From contig KN832870.1 of NCBI GenBank assembly GCA_000827325.1, forward strand, positions 1,240,001 through 1,304,000: a DNA stretch of 64,000 nt. Direction: 5' to 3'. Source of the stretch: Oidiodendron maius Zn. Its lineage: Eukaryota; Ascomycota; Leotiomycetes; Myxotrichaceae. Positions 44,036 to 56,118 of this stretch are shown piece after piece; within the stretch, counting starts at the first letter, position 1, and every line of letters begins with the position of its first letter. The position numbers and the translations under genes were made by a program. The notes under the pieces are model-generated. The model ran no database searches and had not been told where the DNA came from. It worked only from the letters and a program-made list of their open reading frames with translations.

Positions 44036-45461
44036 TGCCACAATAAGAGGGACGGCGAATGCGGGACACCGAAAAGTCTTTCCTCGGAATCTACTGTATA
44101 AATAGCTAAGTGTCAAATTAATGCAAGGATTTGTACCAGATCGAATGGATGGAAACATCCGGGCGGGGAAAAGTTTCACTTATCTGATCCGATGCTCGCT
44201 TCCTTATTTGGGCCAATCTCCGACCATGATTGTTGGAATTAAGTTATCAGATCATCCGTTCTGACAACCTGACTTCAATGCTTCTGCCTCAGCGCGACCA
44301 TAACCAACTGCCTGCCCAGGATTACTCCACTCTATGTAGGTTTCACTGTTGACAAGTCGCCTCGATTAGTACACTTCTTGCTCAAGAATCGGAAGCCGCC
44401 TAAATCGCCAAGCCCGTTCATGCCGTGAATTGTCACGGATTTTACCCCCAAGTAAAATCTCCTCTTTCGGGGCAACACGAATCTCCCGCATACGTGAGTG
44501 CCTTAATATCTCCGTGCAATTCCGCCGTCGAGCCGCCCCCTGTCTGTTATGTCCAGTGGCCGTGAGTAGAGTCACCAGGATCGAAAACGACTGACCTTGA
44601 ACCGGACTGGCCTGACCGGGAAAAAATCTACCCCCCTCTCCATCTGATAAGATCGCAAATATGCCATCTGATTAGATCAACATAACTGATCTGCCTTGGT
44701 TGGCTTTACCCTTCGCGGCATGCGGCACGCATCTAGAGGTATGGCTTGCCCAGGAGACTAATCTGATCCCCACTTGACCAGTCTAACTAAAGCGACTATG
44801 CATGAATCCTGGTTCAAAAAATTTCCTGTAATCATGTGGTTTGGTCTTTTGGTTCTACATCGTTGACTCATTTGCGAGATTTATTCCGCTCCTGTGTCTC
44901 TGTAGTCCATATTTCCATCCCAAGTGGATATAAGGCAACAGATCTGATAAGTCATTGGCTTCGTGAAGTCGTGGACACACTACGATTCATGCAATACTAC
45001 CCCATAGTGTAGGGCTATAGTACCATACACTTGCAGGATCATATCATATCTTATCAATCTCATCATGTACCGTCTTATGAAGCCGAGCAGCGGAGCAGCG
45101 GAGCAGCGCCATAGGGTTAAAGGATTGCATGTAACGTAAGAGAATGTGTGCCAAGATCGCAAGGTTTGTTTCTTGGCAGGCTACTATAACTCGGATCCGT
45201 TGGTTATAGACCACACATGTGAGGAAAGGTTTGTGGATTCGATGCAGGAATTTACCTAACGCCAATCGCTTTCTTTTCTACTTCCAGAAATCGACCCATA
45301 CTACCGATACCGGCTTGTGAATGTCGAGGTCCCATAGCAGGTGGGGAAGAAAATTAGCATGATATCTCTAGGAGAATATAAGAGAATTCGCGCCATTAGA
45401 GGAGAATTGTCTTGGAATATGTCCATCATTCCCATATTCTACAACTTTACGCTGATCCACA
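44036..45461. other. 1.4-kb spacer, no gene seen
   Basis: Minus-strand ORFs overlap the methyltransferase and are shadows. A GCGGAGCA microsatellite of about three units lies at 45088-45108. The last 300 bases are the ferric reductase 5' flank. Confidence 0.4.
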
Positions 45462-48084
45462 ATGCACATTTCTACTCTGATAAGGCTGATATGGCTGATC
45501 TTTCCAATCACCACGTTTGCAAGCGATCTCACTGCATGTGCCAATTCGTGTCAAACTCCTTTGTCATACCTCTTGTTCGATGGGTCTCCAGCCTCAGCAG
45601 GCTATTATACCTTAACATGCACCAATCTACTGCTCGTGGAGTCTACGTTTCTCTGCATGCGATATTATTGTTCTGAAATCGAGATCATCAAGGGTCTTGC
45701 TTATCTGGACAGCACATGTCAAACTTATGGCGCCGTGGAGATTCTTCCATGGTCGATTATTGACAATATTACCGATGGCCAAGCCTTGGCCTGGCCACAT
45801 ATTGAGTATGCTGACCTTTATGGCCCAGTACCATACGACACACCTGTGTTTGTGTCGGATGAGCTCTATATACTGTCGTTGCGAACTAATGTAGGAATCT
45901 CTCCTACATTTCTTACTTGATCTAACGCCGAATATTAGTTAGACTGGGATGACAGTTTAGTTACGCGTGCGAATTATGGGTGAAATACATTCTTATTCTC
46001 TTACACAGAGGCTTCTTCTACTAACATATTCGTCAGATATGCACTGTTCGGTTTCTTTGGCATCGTCGTTTTAATGGGCATGATCAACCGTGGGGCTCAT
46101 TTCATTTCTGGGCTTTTGAATAGGAAGCCATTACCTGCAACAATCCGCGCCGCTCAAGCGGTTATGAAAGCATACATATCTCTTCCCGCTCTGTTTTCAC
46201 ACCAGACAGCAGAACCAGGGATCTGCGGCATTATTCCTCCTCGACTACAGTCACTCACGGTCATATGCTTCGTGGCAATAAATGTCATCCTATGTTGCGT
46301 GAGATATCAAGCCTTCTCTGGGAATCTCTAGTACGTCCCAAACCTGTGTCTCGTTCGTTGCCTCTGATTAATATGTTATAATTTCAGCTGGTCAACTCCT
46401 CAACTTCAAGTCTGGCGTTATGTCTCCGACCGCACCGGTGTCTTGGCCATGTCGAATCTCCCCCTCATATGGGCATTCGCTATGAGGAATAACCTGTTGA
46501 TGTCGCTGACAGGATGGAGTTTTTCGACGTTTAACATTTTCCATCGCTGGGTTGCAAGGGTAGCTACGATTGAGGCGATTGTTCATAGTATTGGTTACAC
46601 GGTGTTCTCTTTTCTTGGTTGGTACAATGTCACTCTTTAAACTTGAGGACTTGGTTGATGGTTTTAAAATACAGAGGGTGGTAAGGCTGAGTATGATGCC
46701 GATTGGAAAGAGCAGTATTGGTGGATGGGTGTCATCGTAAGTTACACCTTTCCAAGTATCGATCAATCCTTTTGTTGATCCGTAGGCTAACATTTGTCAA
46801 GGCTACGATTGTCATGAGTCTCTTATGCGTATTTTCTTTCTACCCGATACGACGATATACCTACGAGTTCTTTCTTCTCCTCCATATAGCATTTGCTGTG
46901 CTCTTCCTGATTTCCATGTGGTAGTACGTGTACCTACTCCCCGGGTAAACAATCATTAACCAGTATCTGTGGGCATTAGCCATGTGGCCATTTTCGCAGG
47001 AGAGTACAACGTATTCATCTGGCCCTGTGTGGCTGTGTGGTGCTTCGACCGTGCCATACGCATAGGACGCCTAGTATTCCTGAATCTCCCTTCATTCAGA
47101 GCAACCGCAACATATAACCAAGACGCTAATTCCATACGTCTGACGATCCCGACACGGAGCCTCTTACGCCCTAGGCCAGGGACATACTACTATGTGTACT
47201 TGTTGCGCGGTATCAAATTATGGGAAAGTCACCCATTCACATTAGCATCATGGTCGTCGAAGCAGCTCGCCAATGGCTCAAACATCCAAGACCTAGCCTT
47301 CATGGTGCGACCCTACAACGGGTTCACTGCTAGGTTGCGAGATCACATCCTTCAAAAAGGTGAGGAAATAAATGGTCATATTTCCAAGCTGTCAGTTAGA
47401 ATGGCTATAGAAGGGCCATATGGCACTCCCTACGACCTATCGAAGTACTCGTCAATTCTATTTATTATAGGTGGTAGCGGAATCACCGTTGCGTTATCCC
47501 ATCTCCAGGCCCTCCTCGAATCATTGAAGGAAAGCCAAAACAAGGAAAAGCACTCAGGAGTACATTCTATCCGTCTTGTTTGGGCCATCCGAGGTGCTGC
47601 CCTTTTCGACGATGTCTTTCAACAAGATCTATTGGAGTGGCGAACACCCTCGTCGCTTACCAGACAAGTAGATTTTAGGATGGATGTTCATAATACTGGA
47701 GCTGCCATGCCTGCAACTCAATTAAATGGTCAAATAGAGTCTAAAGAAGGAAATGAGATAGACTCCGTAGTGCCGCTTAGCTCTAAAGAAGGTGAGGCTA
47801 TAGATTCAGGAAGTCCTGTCTCTGAGATCTCGGCGGACTTTAATAAGGATAGTGGCGGGCATCTTTCAGGGGCCAATAGAATCGCTCAGATCTTTTCTCA
47901 TCGCCCACGAGTACATGATTTGATCATGGAATGCGCTGAAGAATGGCATGCTAGGCATGAGAAAATGGCGGTGGTCTGTTGTGGGCCAGGCACTATGGTA
48001 GATGATGCCAGAGCGGCTGTCGTTGCCGCAGTTGGGAAAGGCTATGATGAGATAAATTTCCATCCTGAGATGTTCCACTGGTAA
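45462..48084 (+). CDS. Ferric-chelate reductase (FRE family), seven exons
   Basis: Exons: 45462-45890, 45939-45979, 46037-46330, 46388-46617, 46675-46736, 46802-46923, 46980-48084, totalling 2283 nt and 760 aa with all phases consistent. An N-terminal signal peptide (MHISTLIRLIWLIFPITTFA) precedes a Cys-containing extracellular region, then the ferric-reductase transmembrane domain (ALFGFFGIVVLMGMI, TGVLAMSNLPLIWAFAMRNN, FHRWVARVATIEAIVHSIGY, FFLLLHIAFAVLFLIS) with the paired His that bind hemes. The cytosolic part has the FAD site HPFTLAS (477-483), the NADPH loop GGSGIT (557-562) and C-terminal CCGPGTMVDDAR. It reduces Fe(III) or Cu(II) at the plasma membrane with NADPH electrons for high-affinity uptake. 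No oxidase or permease partner is adjacent; the sugar transporter is convergent 244 bp away. Confidence 0.93.
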
Positions 48085-48327
48085 TAGGAAGAATATCTGG
48101 TCGGATAATTCTTCACGAATTCATATTAAAATAGACTGCAGCTATATTTACGAATGTAATTCCAATGAGACAATAGTAGAGGGTATGGTGAATGACTGGA
48201 CACCATACGCCTTGATATGTCTAGGATTATGGTAGTACACGAAAACGAAATACCTGTATTAGATAAAAATTCGAAAGATACTATTCCTACAACCTGTTTC
48301 AATCTAGGTAATGTAAAGTCGAGTGCT

Positions 48328-50620
48328 TTACGATCCAATTGCATTCTCCAACCCTTTGTAGAAGGGTTCCATCGGCTCCAGCTTTTGACGCAATATCCAA
48401 GTTCGGAAGTGCCACATTGCGTACTTGATTTGGTATCTGGCATGTTTTCGTGTTGGTACAGAAAAAATCTGGTCCAATTCCTCGAGGGTGAGCGCTGCGT
48501 TCAAAGATCAGTAAAGTACCTCTAACTTGGTTCTATTATGAGAGACTTACCTTTCGTCTCGGGCACAAAGAGGAGGACAAGGAACCATCCAATCACACAC
48601 CAGCCTGCGTACCACCCAAATGCACCTTGAGGTTTGAACGCTGTGAGTAGATGAGGCCATGAGAAGGAGAGAACGAAATTGAAACACCATGTTGTAGCTG
48701 TCGCCCATGACATTCCGACTTCACGAACGTGCAGCGGGAAAGCCTCCGCCGAGTATGTGAATGGCACCGGACCTTCGCCAGGCGAGTAGAATATTTCGAA
48801 GAGATACATGCCTGTCGTAACCATGCCTACTCTAGCCTTGCTTGACGGATTACCCGCATCAATCCAGAATGAGAATCCCGTCCAGAAGAGGCACAGCGCG
48901 AGGAAGGGGAAAGTGAAGAGGAGCAGATTCCTGCGCCCCCAGGTATCAATGGTAAAGAAGGCTGGAAGAGCGAAAACCCAGTTCAGGATACCAGTGCCCA
49001 TAGAAGCCAAAAGGGCTGACGACTGGCTGAAGCCGGAATCGGTGAAGATTGTTGTAGAATAGTACGCAATAACATTGACGCCACAGAACTGTTGCATGAA
49101 CATGACTATCCAACTGGCCAGCGTGGCCCTGCGGTTACGCGCGATCGAGAAGAGCTCATAAAACATTGTGAAAAAATTCTTTCCACGATTGATTTTCTTC
49201 TCAAGCTCCACGTTGACGTAAACATAGTAAAGATCCCTAGCAGCTTGTATGTCCGTTGGGCGGAGAGCTGTGAAAGATGAGCTTCACTCTGAGAGTTAAT
49301 ATTTGGCAGATGCTTACTTCGGAAAGATTTAAACGCCTTGGCGACTTTTCCATGCTGCACAAGCCACCGAGGAGACTCAGGGCAGAAGTAGACTTGGGCA
49401 CAGACAATGAGTGGTAGAACGACGGTTGAGCCGAGCATAAGGCGCCTAATAATAGTTAGTATGTTTACAGAGATCCGTCACGCAAGAGGGCAACTTCGTA
49501 CCAGCCAAGATCTGGGGCGAGACCTCCAAATGCAACACCCATAATATTGCCAAGCATAATGCCGAACCTGCATTCGCGGTCAGTGTGAGGTGTTCAATGA
49601 TGTTGGGCATGTAAGTCATACGCAGTCCACATCTGCCACATCATAACGAGGGCGCCTCGAATAGGTGCGGGCGAGCATTCTGCCGCATACACGGGACTGG
49701 ACACTGTTAGTGACCGTAAATTTTGCAATAAGAGGAACACTACTAACACTGTTGTAGACTTAGATCCGATTCCGAGACCCAGCACGAAACGAGCAATAAA
49801 GAGGTTCGGCCAACTATTGGCGACTCCTTCCCAGATTGATGCTACTGCAGCAATGAAACAAGATAGGAAAATTGTTCCCCGACGACCGAGGTATCTATTC
49901 AGTGGCTCAGTGAGCCAGCAGCCTAGAACAGCGCAGGCTAAATATGGGGCTCCGACGATGAGACCAGTGAGGTTATCTACAGTACTCTGGGATCGGGTCC
50001 CGCCCTTCTCAACTGAAACGATGCCGAAATGCTTTTCAACGGATGTTAGCAATTAACATAAACTTGTGGCGACGTGGGACAGGTCATTGTCCAAATAGGG
50101 TCGTACCTTCAAGTAAAGCGACTGCGCGCCATTATTTACAGTCTCATCCATACCCTGAACTGCGGCTGCTAACGAACACATGACTGGAGAACACAAGAAA
50201 AGTCAGAAATCAATGCTTCGATATCAATATAAGTGTAAATTACGTACCGGCAAGCCAATAGAGCTGCCATGGTTGCGACCACTTATTCGTGACCTCCCTC
50301 GTGAGATTGTACCGATCGTCTTCTGTGAGCTCGGGCAGCTCTTCAATCTTGTGCGGATTCTGCGAGACCAACGCCCCTTTCTTGAAATCATCAAGATGGT
50401 CCGTCAACTCAAATTTTGTGCAAAATTCTTCCACATTACGCATCAGGTCCTCCCTCGGGATACCCGACAACGGGTTCTCGAAGATGGCGTTTAGACGGTC
50501 GGGGGCGACGCCTTCGAGGTCGTCGTAAGGCGCCCTCTTTCTCTTCTCCTCTACATGCTGTGGATCCACACTGCCGCCTTCATCGTAACTCTCGCTTCTC
50601 TTCTCGGGGGAATGTGCCAT
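48328..50620 (-). CDS. MFS sugar transporter, eight exons
   Basis: Minus-strand exons: 50620-50248, 50183-50107, 50031-49748, 49696-49622, 49567-49502, 49445-49318, 49267-48551, 48494-48328; 1887 nt, 628 aa, phases consistent. Sugar-porter signatures are present: MCSLAAAVQGMDETVNNGAQ in helix 1, RYLGRRG (loop 2-3), PESPRWL (loop 6-7), QQFCGVNVIAYYS (helix 7), DTWGRRNLLL, and PETKG at the start of the C-tail. The cytosolic N-terminus of about 110 residues is long and charged, and the C-tail of about 60 residues is Arg/Lys-rich. Substrate is unknown. The intron at 49747-49697 is 51 nt and has no in-frame stop, so retention would give an in-frame variant. Confidence 0.93.
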
Positions 50621-51478
50621 GGTGGGCGGGAGCGCTTTTCAGTCATTCAAATTGAGAAAGAGTATAGTTTTTGGTATCAATCAATTCACCAACATCAGCA
50701 ATTACTGCTCGAGAGGTGGATGGGGGCAATAAATATCCCCATCACAGGTAATGATGAGAGCCTTGTACCAACGAGATATCATTTGTGCCATCATTGACAT
50801 CACCACGCAGGAAGACGGTCCTAGGGGACTGTATCGGTTGCAGTCAAGGGTGCCCATAGGCTGACCATGGATGGGGATCAACACCATCAATGCGGGGGAC
50901 TTTGCCACCTGCCACAATCCTGTACACTCGCAGGTACCGTGATAGGCTCATTGATCGCATCTCGATGGCTTTGACACACTTGACATAAATCGCATACATG
51001 TACTTATCCATGCTGACAGCCGTTTTGCTCCATCCCGCAAAACAAGTATTCCTTGAATTTGCGTCATTGCCAAGTCTAACGCAGGGACCAAACAATCTTT
51101 CCGCCCGGAGAACCACAAGGGACCAAATGTCTCTGGTGGCCGTCTTGCCGTTCAGCCGGTAGATCGCGGAGATATCTCGAACCCTGGGATGCCAAAGTCC
51201 TCGAATCGATGGAACTTGGCATCCTTTTCTACAACAGGCTTGAAGTTTGGATCGCCTTGATATAAACGGATTATTTCCGGCTTTTTCACGTTCGCGAGAG
51301 GCTGTCATGTGGGGTTATGCCTCGGATCGGACACAACTTTTTCCGTTCCGAACCAGGAATCCTGGCCTCTTCCCCAATGCCGTTAGCGCCGCGACCCCGA
51401 TTCAAATTTCCCTGGTTTCACAACCTCCTGCATATATTTGCTGCACACAACGGCGCCCATGTCTTGGGAGTATGAGAC
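50621..51478. other. Divergent promoter region, transporter / glycosyltransferase
   Basis: 0.86 kb between two genes transcribed away from each other. ORFs here (51308-50844 minus, 51247-51771 plus) lack motifs and are probably chance. No clear binding-site array was recognised. Confidence 0.4.
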
Positions 51479-52894
51479 ATGGCGATAAAGATGGGAATGC
51501 AAAGGAACGTCGCGTCGTCGTCGATGATAGGAGGCCGGTTACCGAAGCAGGTCCAGAGAGTCCTGCTGCTGTGTCTGAGTTGTCTTCTCCTGATCGTCCT
51601 CTTCTTCCGAAGCGGCCCTCAGGGGTCTTCGCTCAAACCGCCCCAGATCACGCACGTCGCGTTTCCAAAGAAGATATGGCAAACGTGGATGGTCGGCCCT
51701 CTGGCCTTCGAGGAGAGGGAGGCCACGCGCGTCAGATCGTGGATGGCCAAGAACCCAGGCTTTCGGCATGAGGTCCTGACTGATGACAACGCTCTGGCTT
51801 ATGTGCTAGAACACTTTGGCCCTGCCGGCTTGAATCGACCTGATGTATTACAAGTATATCAAGAGTTGAATATCAAAATCATCAAGGCAGACTTTCTGAG
51901 ATATTTAGTCATGTACGTCGAGGGAGGCGTATACGCGGATATCGACGTGGAAGCCCTGAAGCCTATCGACAAGTTCATTCCTCCAGACGTCAATGAGGCG
52001 GATATCGACCTGGTGATTGGCGTTGAAGTGGACGAGCCTTCATTTGACTTCCACAAGATCCTTGGCCCGAAGTGCAAGTCATTTTGCCAGTGGACCTTTA
52101 TGAGCAAGCCAGGATGTCCTGCCATATTAAGGCTCATTAACAATGTCATATCGTGGCTAAACGAATTATCAAGGATCCAACTCGTGCCTATTGCCGACGT
52201 CACAGTCACCTTCGACGATGTTATCAAAGGCACTGGTCCCACGGCATTTACCATGGCAATTCTTGCAGAGATGGCTGCGCAAACCGGCCATACCATAAAG
52301 TGGGACATGTTCCATCACATGGACACACCAGTACAGGTAGCAAATATTCTAGTCCTCCCGATTGATGCGTTCGCTGCTGGCCAGGAGCATTCAAATTCTG
52401 GAAGTCACGACTCGGAAGCAGCTATGGTTAAGCACCACTATCACGCTACCGGCTGGACAGATTCCTTCTCCCGGTACAGCCATCCTGCATATGGCATGGT
52501 GGAAGAATGTAGTTGGAAGATGGACTGCGTCAATCGGTGGGATGCCAACACGACGGCTTTCTCCAGCCTGCCTGAGGAACAGCAGCAGCAGCTGATTACA
52601 GACCATGAGAACTATTGGAAGGAGGAAGCGGTGAAGGAAAGAGAGGCGGAAAAGGAGAGGGAAGCGAAGGAAAAGGAAGAAAGGGAGAAGCAAGAGGCAG
52701 AGGAGAAGGAAGAGAAGGTAAAAGCACTAGCGAAAGAGAAGGAAGGAAAGGAAAAGGAGGTGGCACAGGAGAAGGAAGGAAAGGAGAAAGAGGTGGCACA
52801 GGAGAAGGAAGCAAAGGAAAAAGAGGAGGGGAAAGAAAAAGAGACAGCAAAGGAGAAGGAAGCAGCGGAGAAGGACGGAGCAAAGCAGAGATGA
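51479..52894 (+). CDS. GT32 (OCH1-like) glycosyltransferase with a KEKE tail
   Basis: Single exon, 471 aa. Type II membrane topology: a short basic N-terminus, then a transmembrane anchor RVLLLCLSCLLLIVLFF (about 27-43). The catalytic domain follows with FPKKIWQTWM, ADFLRYLVMYVEGGVYADID containing the DxD metal/nucleotide-sugar motif at 154-156, and TGPTAFTMAIL, matching the GT32 Gly_transf_sug DXD family of Golgi mannosyltransferases (initiation-specific alpha-1,6 type and relatives). The last 90 residues are an unusual Lys/Glu repeat (units of KEKEGKEKEVAQ), absent from typical family members. Acceptor is unknown. The gene appears intact. Confidence 0.9.
   Translation: MAIKMGMQRNVASSSMIGGRLPKQVQRVLLLCLSCLLLIVLFFRSGPQGSSLKPPQITHVAFPKKIWQTWMVGPLAFEEREATRVRSWMAKNPGFRHEVLTDDNALAYVLEHFGPAGLNRPDVLQVYQELNIKIIKADFLRYLVMYVEGGVYADIDVEALKPIDKFIPPDVNEADIDLVIGVEVDEPSFDFHKILGPKCKSFCQWTFMSKPGCPAILRLINNVISWLNELSRIQLVPIADVTVTFDDVIKGTGPTAFTMAILAEMAAQTGHTIKWDMFHHMDTPVQVANILVLPIDAFAAGQEHSNSGSHDSEAAMVKHHYHATGWTDSFSRYSHPAYGMVEECSWKMDCVNRWDANTTAFSSLPEEQQQQLITDHENYWKEEAVKEREAEKEREAKEKEEREKQEAEEKEEKVKALAKEKEGKEKEVAQEKEGKEKEVAQEKEAKEKEEGKEKETAKEKEAAEKDGAKQR
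52610..52890 (+). repeat. Polypurine tract encoding the KEKE tail
   Basis: About 280 bp in which the plus strand is almost entirely A and G. A 39-bp unit (GAGAAGGAAGGAAAGGAG type) is duplicated around 52730-52805. Such asymmetry favours slippage and non-B DNA. Confidence 0.75.
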
Positions 52895-54111
52895 TTGTGG
52901 TCGACGGATTGGCAGCTTAGACGATGTTCTAGAGTTTCTTTGATATGTCCGGAGTTGGATTCGGGTATAGCGTAACGATTTATTTCCTTGATCTTTTGTC
53001 TGTTGAGGGTTGTCTGTATATATTAATGTTTTACTATTAGAAAATTTTTTCTTTATATAGCCTGGCATGCTATTATGTCTACTGTACAGCAACAGTACTA
53101 CAGACAGTGAAATTGCCCCCTTCCCGTATGTTGGCTGTCCTTTCATACCCATCTGACATTTGACCGGTCGCAAGTAGTAATACTGAACAGGAGTATGTTT
53201 GCCTAAAAGACAATATACGTTTGTATCTAACATCTTGTCAATACTTGGAATCCGTGTAGGAAATTACATCGTTAAGAAGGCTACCATTGTCTCTATATCC
53301 TGTTCGGCCACTGCTCTGCCCTTTAAGACGATGAGCTTCAAGCTGAGAAAAGCGTGTCCCTAGGCTCCACTCTTGACACGAGCTGCAGAGCGGAACGGGC
53401 CATCCATCGCTTTCAAGCCAAGAATCTCGGCTGTTTCATGAGCATTGGCATCGATATCACGTGTAACAACCCCACGGATATGTTTCAGCATATGCGGCTC
53501 CCAGTATAGGCTTAGTGGCACCTTGAGAATGAGCTACAAATAGATCCATCCATGCTCATGTGTGGCCCAGAAGCCGTGGGGCTGAAGGATGCCATATGGA
53601 CTTCCATTCCCGGAACAAGAGCTGGCCTGCTCATCACGAGATGTGATCCCACTAGGATGGTGCTCATGTATGATCCGGTTGGAGCACTGGTGATGTACTC
53701 CAATGGTTCTGATATTGACGTTGATTTTGTCGATGGGGGGTTAGTGAACTGTAGAGGCAAACTGGTCGACGTGGATTGGCCTCGTGCGAAGCGAGAATTG
53801 ATGGATTCGGCGGGGGCTATTATGGAGCGCTCGAAGTAGGCGCCAAAAGATGAAATCAAAAAGTGGGGGACCCATAATGCAAGCCTTTTTACAGCCGGCA
53901 GGTAGGCTGTGCTCCTAGGAAGGAAATGGCTGTTCAAGGGATGGCGCGGTGTCTACTTTCCTCGACGAAGCTACGATGCTCGAGTTGAAGTAATGTGCCT
54001 CAAACTGCACGGAAATTAACTAGTCATAAAGACATTCAATTACTTAACACCATTCCCAGTCCCAAGATAGGCCCTAATTACTTCTTTATCTGAGTCTTCT
54101 CATTTATCTTG
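52895..54111. other. 1.2-kb spacer with an unidentified ORF
   Basis: A plus ORF at 53552-53839 (95 aa) and an overlapping minus ORF at 53937-53512 (141 aa) are present; neither matches a family I know. The sequence around 53250-53500 shows nothing. The segment serves as the 3' flanks of two convergent genes. Confidence 0.35.
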
Positions 54112-55298
54112 CTACTTCACCAAGCTCTTCTCCAAATCCCTCAAGCTATCTACCGCATCAAAAAGTGTCTCCTCCAGACTCCGATACTCCAATCCCAGCT
54201 CTTTCTTTGCTTTACTCGTGTCCAGCCGATACACATCCGGCAGCGGCTGGTTTGCTCTCCCCTCTGGTGTGGTGGCTACCAGTTCGGGGTACTTGGCACG
54301 GATCATGTCGCAGAGGATTTGATACGAAAAATTTCTAGCAGCGGTAAGATAGCGCTGATTCGCAGCGGCGGGAGTGGTGTAGGCCAGGTAGTGGGCCCTT
54401 GCGACTAGTATATTATTAGCATTATTAGATCGGGTCTCAATGGAAACAAAGAGAGCGCAATTGATATTGCTCCAGGCATCTATGAGTGAAAACATACGAT
54501 CTCTAACATCAATATATGCCCAAAAAGCTGTATCTGGGACCTCCTTCAGCGACCCATTAAATAGCCTATAAATATCCATCGACGAAGTATTTAACTTTTC
54601 CATACTGTCATAAGTCTCCAACAAAGGTCCGTACACCATCGGTGGCGTTACTGTCGCGATGCTAAATCCTGGCTTTTCCTTCTCCACAAAGTCGAAAGCT
54701 GCCTTCTCCGCCAGGGTTTTTGACACAAGATACGCCGGTGAGGGGCCAGCAGCATGCGTCTCTTCGACGGTCATAGGATTCCAGTTTGTTTCGGTGTAGA
54801 CATAACCGGGGCGCAGGCCTTTGGTGACGTCCAGCACGGATGCGAAAGAGGAGGTGATGACGATACGCCTCACGCCAGGGGCGTGCGCCTTCGCAGCCTG
54901 GAGTATAAAGAGTGTGCCGTTTACAGCTGGGGTGAAAAGCTCCTTTTCATAATCTTTTGCATCGAGGATGAAAGGCGATGCGGTGTGAATTATCTATGAG
55001 ATATGAGATATGAGATGTGTCGAGGCATTTTCACCACATTATGCCGGGAACGATTGAGGGACTAACTTACCCCATCGATTCCCTGAACTGCCTCATTAAA
55101 TGCTCCTGGGACAGACATGTCTTTCACATAAGAAAATGACAAATTATCAGCGTACTGAGCATGCGCATGTCTGACTTTCTCTGCAGACGCCTCATTCCGC
55201 ACTGTCCCGCGGACCTTGTATCCAGCTTCGAGGAACTGCCGAATAACATGGGAGGCTACATATCCAGACGCGCCGGTGACGAGGATTGTCTCTGGCAT
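54112..55298 (-). CDS. NAD(P)-dependent reductase, extended SDR (GRE2/aldehyde-reductase-like)
   Basis: Exons on the minus strand: 55298-55071, 54993-54498, 54404-54112; 1017 nt, 338 aa. N-terminal LVTGASGYVASHVIRQFLEAGY is the Rossmann cofactor loop; VRGTVRN, IIHTASPFILDAKDYEKE, RRIVITSSFASVLDV, YLVSKTLAEKAAFDFV (catalytic Tyr and Lys), and TPPMVYGP follow GRE2-like methylglyoxal/ketone reductases and dihydroflavonol-reductase-like SDRs. The second intron (54497-54405) is 93 nt with no in-frame stop; retaining it would insert 31 residues, but splicing is required for the conserved VRDLARAHYLAY segment. It lies directly downstream of a Zn2Cys6 regulator transcribed in the same direction. Confidence 0.9.
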
Positions 55299-56118
55299 TG
55301 TGAGTCCGAGTGTGCTACTGATATCTACCTGTATTCTTGGTCCTAGAACTGAAGGCTCGGAATCCGACTGAGAAACGACAAGTCATCATTCACGCCGAGA
55401 GTTTGGAAGATATACTGTACGCGTAATGTGTCAGCACCATACTCCTCTTTCTGCACGCCAAGTGTTATTAGACATGACGTAATAAGGAAGGTGCTTGCAA
55501 CACTGGGAGACCATTACGCCGATATCTCGGCATTGTTGAGATGGAACCCAAGATGTGCGTCTAGACTCTCGCGACGAGCCGTAGGCGTTTCCGAAAGGAG
55601 TTTGCGGAGAATCGGAGTGGCGAAGATTTCCCAATCGCACGGCGCCAGCGACGCCCATGATAAAGCGTCGGAGAATACTCCGATGTTCCTGCACCAAATA
55701 CAAATTTAATCATTTAGCTTGTTAAACCGTCTTCGGGTTTCTTGGGCCAGCTGTTTGTCGGGCAGCAATTGTTTTTGTTGTGGCATACAGTAACAAAGGA
55801 GATGTTCCCAAAAGCGTACAGGGCAACTCGATAGAAAGCACGAGCGTCGATGTTGGAAATGATAAAAGGATTAAGCCTTTTACACTACCTGTCTCTGTTG
55901 TAATCGGTCCCACAACGACTAGCCATTTGATCTGCGTGGCTTTCGCGCCAAAACCTTGGCTCACGGCATCAAATGCCTCCACAAATATATAATATGGGAC
56001 GGCAAGTCGAGAAGTCATTTCATATCCATAGAGTTCAGTCGTTGATTTCCTCTCTTTCTTCTTCTTTACGTACCTTGGGCTCGTTAAATTAGCTTCTTCA
56101 TAAAATATGCTCTGTTCC
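55299..56118. other. Intergenic between SDR start and regulator end
   Basis: Holds the promoter of the SDR. The minus-strand ORF 56285-55722 overlaps the end of the regulator in another frame and is judged a shadow. Nothing else is seen. Confidence 0.4.

Noticed and set aside
52596-53233. Pro/Leu-rich minus ORFs opposite the KEKE tail
   Set aside because: They are the complement of the polypurine repeat (codons CCT, CTT) and carry no independent evidence.
53552-53839. 95-codon ORF downstream of the GT32 gene
   Set aside because: Coding-like composition, but no recognised domain and an equally long ORF on the opposite strand; kept only as a note in the spacer entry.
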